From Ursidibacter arcticus (lineage in GTDB: Bacteria; Pseudomonadota; Gammaproteobacteria; Enterobacterales; Pasteurellaceae): a stretch of DNA of 64,000 nt. Positions 59,420 to 64,000 of the stretch are shown one piece after another. The stretch's first letter is position 1, and the number at the start of each line of letters is the position of its first letter. The notes below the pieces were generated by a model that was not told where the DNA came from, did no database searches, and saw nothing but the letters and a program-made list of their open reading frames with translations. The stretch lies in NCBI RefSeq assembly GCF_009761375.1, contig NZ_LEKM01000208.1:30412-94411 (forward strand), given 5' to 3'. The translations under genes and the position numbers were made by a program.

Positions 59420-59635
59420 ATGAAACAATTATTTGCTTATACTTTTTCTTGTGTGCTACGCAACACAGACACCTACACCCCGCAAACCGTCCGAGTTATC
59501 GCCCACAGCGAAACAGACGCACGCCTACAACTCACAGCAGACTACCGCCTAGAGCTTAATCGCCCAGTTGCAAAAGTCCGACTAAATCCAACCGCTTACA
59601 CCACTCAAGCAACACAAGGGGGCGTTTATGCGTAA
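59420..59635 (+). CDS. Icd-like small protein under antisense-RNA control
   Basis: From the ATG at 59420 it encodes 71 residues (KQLFAYTFSCVLRN, then VRVIAHSETDARLQL). The pattern resembles the P1 Icd-like/host cell division inhibitor family of phages and satellites. Its ribosome site AGGAG (59406-59410) overlaps the antisense target. The frame is open upstream to an ATG at 59033, but that extension runs through the structured RNA and a terminator, so the short form is preferred. It overlaps the next gene by 8 bases. Confidence 0.65.
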   Translation: MKQLFAYTFSCVLRNTDTYTPQTVRVIAHSETDARLQLTADYRLELNRPVAKVRLNPTAYTTQATQGGVYA

Positions 59636-59831
59636 TCTATCCCAAGAAATCCAAACCCTAAAAGCCGAGCTAGAAAGCCTTTTAGACGATATGCAATTTT
59701 GTGAAGAGATGATGAGCAAGGGTAACGACAAATTAGCCCAAAAAATGCTTGATTGTGTTTATTCATCAATGAAAAACACTGCAACCACGCACGAACTACG
59801 CCAAACAATGCAAGGGGGGAAAGATGAGTAA
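59628..59831 (+). CDS. Small helical protein of unknown function
   Basis: The 67-residue protein is predicted largely helical (LSQEIQTLKAELESLLDDMQF) and acidic at first. It overlaps the Icd-like gene and the next gene by 8 bases each, so it is part of a translationally coupled chain. It is not recognised. Confidence 0.6.
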   Translation: MRNLSQEIQTLKAELESLLDDMQFCEEMMSKGNDKLAQKMLDCVYSSMKNTATTHELRQTMQGGKDE

Positions 59832-60174
59832 ACACTATTTAGTAGCCACCGCCGTTTTACTCGAGAAAAATAAACCGCTAGTAAATCATATTTCTCTATT
59901 TAGAACAGAGCAAAAAGCCCACAATTTCGCAAAAGCATTAGCCGAAAAAATAGAAGAAGTTTCAGTTTTTGTAATGCAAGCAACGGTAAAAGAACTTTAC
60001 CTAACTGTGCTAAACCATAAAACACAAGGCGAAATCATTGTAGGCGTAGGCAGTAAAGCAACAGCCGAAGAGCTAAAAGCCGAGCATCAAACACTTTTTA
60101 CGCAGTTTTCTTTTAGCGTAAGACCATTTCAAGAAACAGATTTTATAGAAAAAACGGGGGCGTTCTATGCATAA
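59824..60174 (+). CDS. Protein of unknown function (116 residues) in satellite early operon
   Basis: A mixed alpha/beta protein (SKHYLVATAVLLEKNK at the start) that I do not recognise. AAGGGGGGAA precedes the start within the previous gene. It overlaps neighbours by 8 bases on both sides. No motif of a nuclease, methylase or membrane protein is visible. Confidence 0.62.
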   Translation: MSKHYLVATAVLLEKNKPLVNHISLFRTEQKAHNFAKALAEKIEEVSVFVMQATVKELYLTVLNHKTQGEIIVGVGSKATAEELKAEHQTLFTQFSFSVRPFQETDFIEKTGAFYA

Positions 60175-60520
60175 CCAAACACAAACAGAAAACCAAACAG
60201 AACGCCAAGGCTATCATAAACCAATCCCAGCCCTTGATGATGCTTGCGGATATGAAAGCCTAACCGTAATAGAGCAAACCGAAGAAAGAGAATTCACCGA
60301 CCAAGAAAGATTTTTCTTTTTTGGCGTAAACCTTGAGATCTCTCGCTCAATCCCTTTTATTTACGACTGTATCAGAGAGCAGGCCCCAAGCTGGCAAGCC
60401 TTGAACGCAGGCATTGAAGCAATGATAGAGCTACACAAAGCCTACAATCGCCACATAGAAGAGCAATTTAGCCGTTTTGAGCGTGATATTTTGAAAGGGG
60501 GCGATGTATGCAAAAGCTAA
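60167..60520 (+). CDS. Protein of unknown function (117 residues) in satellite early operon
   Basis: An acidic protein with a Gln/Glu/Thr-rich N-terminus (residues 1-15) and a helical C-terminal half (RSIPFIYDCIREQAPSWQALNAG, HKAYNRHIEEQFSRFERDIL). It is not recognised. It overlaps the next gene by 13 bases, the largest overlap in the chain. Confidence 0.62.
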   Translation: MHNQTQTENQTERQGYHKPIPALDDACGYESLTVIEQTEEREFTDQERFFFFGVNLEISRSIPFIYDCIREQAPSWQALNAGIEAMIELHKAYNRHIEEQFSRFERDILKGGDVCKS

Positions 60521-60858
60521 TAGAGAACCTTGTTAAAGCCTTTAAAGACGAATTAAGAACCTTAATAGTAGAAGAGTTAGATAAGCGATTAAACGCCACT
60601 AGCTCACTACAAACAAGCCAATTTCAAGCAATGCCAAAGCCTGATTTTAAATTTATCAGCATTCAAGAAGTGATTGAGCGTTTTGGCGTAAGCCGTGCAA
60701 CGATTGATCGTTGGTTGCGTCCTGATTCGGGCTGCTATATCCCTGATTTTCCGAAGAAAATCAAACAAGGCTCACTAACCTTTTTTATGGAAAGTGAAAT
60801 AAATGCGTATATGAAAAAACAGTTAGAACAACGCGAACAAGGGGGCGAACAATGCTAA
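60508..60858 (+). CDS. AlpA/MerR-like DNA-binding protein with N-terminal helical extension
   Basis: The 116-residue protein has about 45 residues of helical N-terminus followed by FISIQEVIERFGVSRATIDRWLRPDSGCYIPDFPKKIKQGSLTFFMESEINAYMKK, a clear AlpA-type helix-turn-helix and wing. It is the third such protein in the element. It may help the adjacent helicase recognise the origin repeats or regulate the early operon; neither is shown by the sequence. Confidence 0.75.
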   Translation: MQKLIENLVKAFKDELRTLIVEELDKRLNATSSLQTSQFQAMPKPDFKFISIQEVIERFGVSRATIDRWLRPDSGCYIPDFPKKIKQGSLTFFMESEINAYMKKQLEQREQGGEQC

Positions 60859-61079
60859 CACACCGCATAAATTTACCAGACGGCACAGAAATCGAATTTT
60901 TTGCAAGCGATGAAGCAACATTCCAAGCTCAATTTGGCAATTTTAGCCCATTTGAGCAGATGCAATCTTTCGCCGATTTTCAACGCTACCAGCAACAGCA
61001 AGGGAAAAAGCACCGAGCCAATAAAACGGCTAAACAGGCACGCAAACGCCAGAAAATAGCGAGAAGAAAACACCGCTAA
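60852..61079 (+). CDS. Small protein with strongly basic C-terminus
   Basis: The 75-residue protein ends in about 28 residues dominated by Lys, Arg and Gln (KKHRANKTAKQARKRQKIARRK), probably nucleic-acid binding. The N-terminal part begins HRINLPDGTEIEFFASDEATF. It overlaps the preceding gene by 7 bases. A perfect 8-bp hairpin (ACGGGCGA with TCGCCCGT, 61092-61112) separates it from the helicase gene. Confidence 0.62.
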   Translation: MLTHRINLPDGTEIEFFASDEATFQAQFGNFSPFEQMQSFADFQRYQQQQGKKHRANKTAKQARKRQKIARRKHR

Positions 61080-61149
61080 CGAGCAAAAAATACGGGCGAT
61101 AAATTCGCCCGTTCATCAATATTATTTACAAAATTAAGGATTGATAGAG

Positions 61150-63003
61150 ATGATTAACGCCCCTTTTTTTGATAAACAGCCCACTGATAAATTTACGGAA
61201 ATTTTTTGCTTGATAGGTTCGCAAGCGTGGTGGGCATTGAGCTACAACAAACAAGAAAAACGAGCGAACGGGCAAGAATGGCTACTCTTATGCCAAGCCA
61301 CAGGCAAAGACCCTAAAAACCTACCGCTTGTTATTGGTAAAGACCAATTAAACCAAGTAAACCAGCTTAATTTAACCCAAAGCCAAACAATGATCCGTTT
61401 TTGTCAGGTTGGAGAATTGAGCGAGATGCAGAAAACCGCCCTTTTGCAAAATATCGCCCAAAACTCACCGCTTGAAACAGTGATTTTTGCCGATAATTTA
61501 GGGCAGACAATCGAAGACGTAAGCGACTATATTCACCGCCTACGCACTGACGAAAGCACCCAGCAACTTGCAAAAATGGCAACGGATAAAATCATAGCCA
61601 ATAAAAACAAAAGCGAATGGGAGAAGCAAGCGGACTATTTAAAAGCCTTTGAGAAACTTAGCCCTAAAGAGCGTTTAATAGAGTTTTTAGAATGGGGTAA
61701 ATATACCTTTGCTTTTAACCCACAACAAGGGAACGCAATTTACACATTTACGGGCATAAAATGGGAGCTTTTAAGCGATGAAATGATCTCACGCTTAATA
61801 AATGAGTTTTTTATTTCTAAAGGCTATTTAAAATTCGGCGATGCACAGCTTAAAAATGTAATGAAGTGTATTCCTTCATCAAGTGAATTTGTACCTTTAA
61901 TGATGCCAACTAACCCCGAATTATTACCCTTTAAAAATGGCGTATTAAACAAGCGAACAGGGGAATTTTCACCTCATAGCCAAGAGAATTATTTAACTTC
62001 TTTTATTAATGTTGATTATTCAAGCGAGCGACAAATAACGCCTAATTTTAATAAATGGCTTGATTTTGTTAGCGAGAATAACCCAAACAAGAGAATGCGA
62101 ATTTTATCAGCACTTTATTTTGTGCTTACAAATCGTTATGAATGGCAGCTATTTCTAGAGATTATAGGCGAAGGGGGAAGCGGTAAAAGCACATTCACCG
62201 CAATAGCCGAGCTATTAGCAGGCAAAGAGAACACCGCAAGCACTTCATTAAAAAACTTAGAAAATCCTACTTTGCGTTGCAGTCTATTAAATAAAACCCT
62301 CGTAATATGCCCCGACCAAAAGAAATATATAGGCGAAGGCGAAGAACTGAAAAGCATAACAGGGCAAGATATTATTAGCTTTAACCCGAAGTATAAAGAT
62401 CCGTTTGATGACCGAGTAAGAGCCGTTTTCATCATCACAGGCAACGAGCCAATGATTTTTACAGAGAATAACGGGGGCGTAGATAGACGAAGAATAATTT
62501 TTAAATTTGATAATGTTGTACCAAAAGAAAAAAGAGATTATTACTTAATAAACAAAATACAAGATGAGCTAAACGGCATTATAAACTTACTGCTTGAAAC
62601 CTTTAAAAACCCGATCACCGCTTTAAACTTATTAGAAGAACAGAAAGAGAGCAAGGAAGCAATGCAAGTTAAGGAAGAAACCGATCATCTACTTGATTTT
62701 TTAAACGCTTTCCACACCAAAGAAGAAGCCTTTGCGAGAGGCTTATTTTTAGGCAGACCAAAGCAAGTAAATATAAATCACTCTTTTAAAGAGTATTTAC
62801 TTTCAGCTTATGATCTATACTGTAAAATCAACGATATTAACAAGCCAATCAGTAAAAACAGGTTTAAAGGAGCAATAGAAAGAGCCTCTAAAAAGAAACG
62901 AATGCACCCACCGCTAAAAATTAGCAAGATCGACGGCAAGAACCGCACAAACTTCTATTTCAACAACCCTGAAGAAATAGAAAATGAATGGCTAAATAAC
63001 TGA
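61150..63003 (+). CDS. SF3 helicase of phage/satellite type (D5/P4 alpha C-terminal type)
   Basis: The 617-residue protein has a D5_N-like middle region, Walker A GEGGSGKST (about residue 340), Walker B-like LVICPD and the sensor region AVFIITGNEP followed by GVDRRRIIFKF. P4 alpha (777 residues) joins a primase to such a helicase; here no Toprim/EGYAT-type primase motif is visible in the first 200 residues, so it may be a helicase only. It should drive replication of the excised element from the AGTGA-type repeats. The ATG at 61150 fits AAGGA; a TTG at 61141 is too close to it. Confidence 0.88.
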   Translation: MINAPFFDKQPTDKFTEIFCLIGSQAWWALSYNKQEKRANGQEWLLLCQATGKDPKNLPLVIGKDQLNQVNQLNLTQSQTMIRFCQVGELSEMQKTALLQNIAQNSPLETVIFADNLGQTIEDVSDYIHRLRTDESTQQLAKMATDKIIANKNKSEWEKQADYLKAFEKLSPKERLIEFLEWGKYTFAFNPQQGNAIYTFTGIKWELLSDEMISRLINEFFISKGYLKFGDAQLKNVMKCIPSSSEFVPLMMPTNPELLPFKNGVLNKRTGEFSPHSQENYLTSFINVDYSSERQITPNFNKWLDFVSENNPNKRMRILSALYFVLTNRYEWQLFLEIIGEGGSGKSTFTAIAELLAGKENTASTSLKNLENPTLRCSLLNKTLVICPDQKKYIGEGEELKSITGQDIISFNPKYKDPFDDRVRAVFIITGNEPMIFTENNGGVDRRRIIFKFDNVVPKEKRDYYLINKIQDELNGIINLLLETFKNPITALNLLEEQKESKEAMQVKEETDHLLDFLNAFHTKEEAFARGLFLGRPKQVNINHSFKEYLLSAYDLYCKINDINKPISKNRFKGAIERASKKKRMHPPLKISKIDGKNRTNFYFNNPEEIENEWLNN

Positions 63004-63080
63004 AATTTTTATTTGATAGCTTGCAGAAATGCAGGCTATTTTTTCACCTAAAATCTATAAATTTACCTTCTTTTTTTCTC

Positions 63081-63171
63081 AAGTGTTTAACTTGTTATCA
63101 CTTGAAAAAGTTAAACACTTCTAAAACCCTTTTAAAATCAAGCATTTAGTGAGCAAGTGAGCAAGTGATTA
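63081..63171. repeat. Right iteron-like array and hairpin after the helicase gene
   Basis: AAGTGTTTAACTT and AAGTTAAACACTT (63081-63093, 63108-63120) are perfect 13-bp inverted arms. Then three tandem 8-mers AGTGAGCA, AGTGAGCA, AGTGATTA run over 63148-63171. The last contains AAGTGATTAA, shared exactly with the left arrays. This lies in the gene-free stretch 63004-63460, which is AT-rich and otherwise without a supported gene. Confidence 0.72.
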
Positions 63172-63460
63172 AAATTCAAAAAAAATAAAAATTTAATTTT
63201 ATTTTTTCATTTTAAATTTTGAGATTGTTTTTTAACCTTTCCAACAGGGCTAAAAATTAACCCTTCTTTATCTCTCATTAGTAAATAATAATCTTGATTT
63301 TTATCAAATTATTTCTTCAGTGTTGAACTTGTTGAATACTCTTTATTTTTTAGCGATTATGAATTTAAAAGCGATCTTATGTATCAAATGATGTAACTAT
63401 TTAGAAGTTTAAATTTTGTTGAACCCTTGTAATGTAAGATCTTATTAAAATGATCTGTTA

Positions 63461-63552
63461 CGGTAGGGGGACCATCTCAAAGTTTTTATACGTTCGCAAC
63501 AGTAAAAAACATCAAGAAAATCAATCAAATATCTTCTTTTTTTGTTCGCTTA
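63461..63552 (+). repeat. attR: right direct repeat of the integrated element
   Basis: It contains a copy of the last tRNA-Ile bases with five instead of six G residues (CGGTAGGGGGACCA), then the 71 bases identical to attL (63482-63552). Only the tRNA tail is duplicated, as expected for the distal junction. Confidence 0.92.
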
Positions 63553-63554
63553 TA

Positions 63555-63623
63555 GAGAAAGCTCAAACAATATGGGCTGACTACCAACAGCAAGCAACAC
63601 AAAACGGAGGAAGCAATGAATAA
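63555..63623 (+). pseudogene. C-terminal remnant of a HigB-like toxin gene
   Basis: Twenty-two codons in frame up to a TAA at 63621 read EKAQTIWADYQQQATQNGG..., typical of the tail of RelE/HigB-type toxins encoded just before HigA. The frame enters the att repeat directly upstream, so the 5' part is missing. It overlaps the antitoxin start by 8 bases, the usual higBA junction. Confidence 0.6.
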
Positions 63624-63923
63624 ACCACTTACCGCAGAAGATAAAGCAGAATTAGGCATTACCCGATTTGATGCAGCAGAATACTTAGAAAGCGATGAGT
63701 TGATCGCTTTATACCTTGCCGAAACCTTGAAAGATGGCACAGATGAGGAATTTATCCAAGCCCTAAACACCGTGGCAAGAGCTAAAGGAATGAATGAAAT
63801 AGCTAAAAAATCAGGTATTGTCAGAGAAAGCCTATATCAAACGCTTTCAAGCAGTAAGCCAAGGTTCGAAAAATTCTAGATGCAATGAATATTGAGCTTA
63901 TCCCAACTATTAAAACCGCATAA
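63616..63923 (+). pseudogene. HigA-like antitoxin gene, apparently frameshifted near the 3' end
   Basis: The intact frame gives 87 residues ending at a TAG at 63877. It has MNKPLTAEDKAELGITRFDAAEYL and a helix-turn-helix region (GMNEIAKKSGIVRESLYQTLS), as in the addiction-module antidote family (about 95-105 residues). If the A-run at 63869-63873 had six instead of five A, the frame would continue as KILDAMNIELIPTIKTA to a TAA at 63921, the expected C-terminus. GGAGG precedes the ATG. A hairpin (AGGGCGA/TCGCCCT, 63943-63960) follows. Confidence 0.7.
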
Positions 63924-64000
63924 CCGATAACACACCAACCACAGGGCGAGAAATCGCCCTCAGACTGATGACAAACACCAATTTGTTGTATCCAATTAAC

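Larger units (their letters stand above)
52543..63552 (+). mobile_element. Integrated satellite (P4/PICI-like) with its own P2-type capsid gene
   Basis: The element spans about 10.94 kb from one repeat to the next. It holds an integrase, two or three AlpA-like regulators, a P2 gpN-like capsid protein, an Ogr/Delta-like zinc finger, a C4-like antisense RNA with an Icd-like gene, several small genes and an SF3 helicase, all on the plus strand. Terminase, portal, tail, holin and endolysin genes are absent, so it cannot make a full virion alone. Uptake-signal cores are much rarer than in the flanks, which agrees with recent arrival. Confidence 0.88.

Noticed and set aside
52543..63552. Complete prophage
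   Set aside because: No terminase, portal, tail, holin or endolysin gene is visible; only one capsid gene is present, so a satellite is the better description.

Overview
The window is a chromosomal segment from a member of the Pasteurellaceae. The evidence is the gene content (HMW1C-type N-glycosyltransferase, FruB with two HPr domains, a one-parvulin SurA, PyrR, the rpsF-priB-rpsR-rplI operon) and many copies of the uptake-signal core ACAAGCGGT or its complement. That core is the Actinobacillus pleuropneumoniae/Mannheimia type rather than the Haemophilus AAGTGCGGT type. I infer an Actinobacillus/Mannheimia/Bibersteinia-like organism; the species cannot be fixed from the sequence alone.

Core genome, 1-52.5 kb. 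A minus-strand block (1-6.8 kb) holds a family-5 nickel/peptide-type ABC importer with a fused double ATPase, a YwiC-like membrane protein and the 5' part of an N-glycosyltransferase gene that runs off the window. Housekeeping genes follow: der, hldE-pyrR, surA-rsmA, an epimerase-like protein, a nitroreductase and the rpsF operon with an S6:S18-type leader. Two sugar PTS loci come next: fruBKA, and a cellobiose-type EIIC/EIIB/EIIA operon with an unknown TIM-barrel-like gene and a ROK regulator. Then come ndk, metG, a methyltransferase, uvrD, groESL behind a sigma32-like promoter, an LtaS-family sulfatase, a YcbX-like MOSC protein, a tiny antitoxin-Doc pair, xseB-ispA, rpoE-rseA (no rseB), corC-lnt, a YccT-like protein, mrp with an orphan binding lipoprotein, marC, rsuA-bcr and leuCD.

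Integrated satellite, about 52.54-63.55 kb. A tRNA-Ile(CAU) gene is followed by an 11-kb element bounded by a 71-bp perfect direct repeat, within about 92 bp of near-identity that includes the tRNA 3' end. All its genes read on the plus strand: integrase, AlpA-like regulator, a coiled-coil protein, a P2 gpN-like major capsid protein, a second AlpA-like regulator, an Ogr/Delta-like zinc finger, a tiny membrane protein, a P1-C4/P4-CI-like antisense RNA in front of an Icd-like gene, a string of overlapping small genes, and a P4/D5-type SF3 helicase. There is no terminase, portal, tail or lysis gene. It looks like a P4/PICI-type satellite that would need a P2-like helper phage and that carries its own capsid subunit. 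Related AGTGA-type repeat arrays lie near both ends and may be replication sites.

Right edge, 63.55-64 kb. The repeat cuts off the 5' end of a HigB-like toxin gene. The HigA-like antitoxin beside it appears frameshifted, so a toxin-antitoxin module was broken at the junction.
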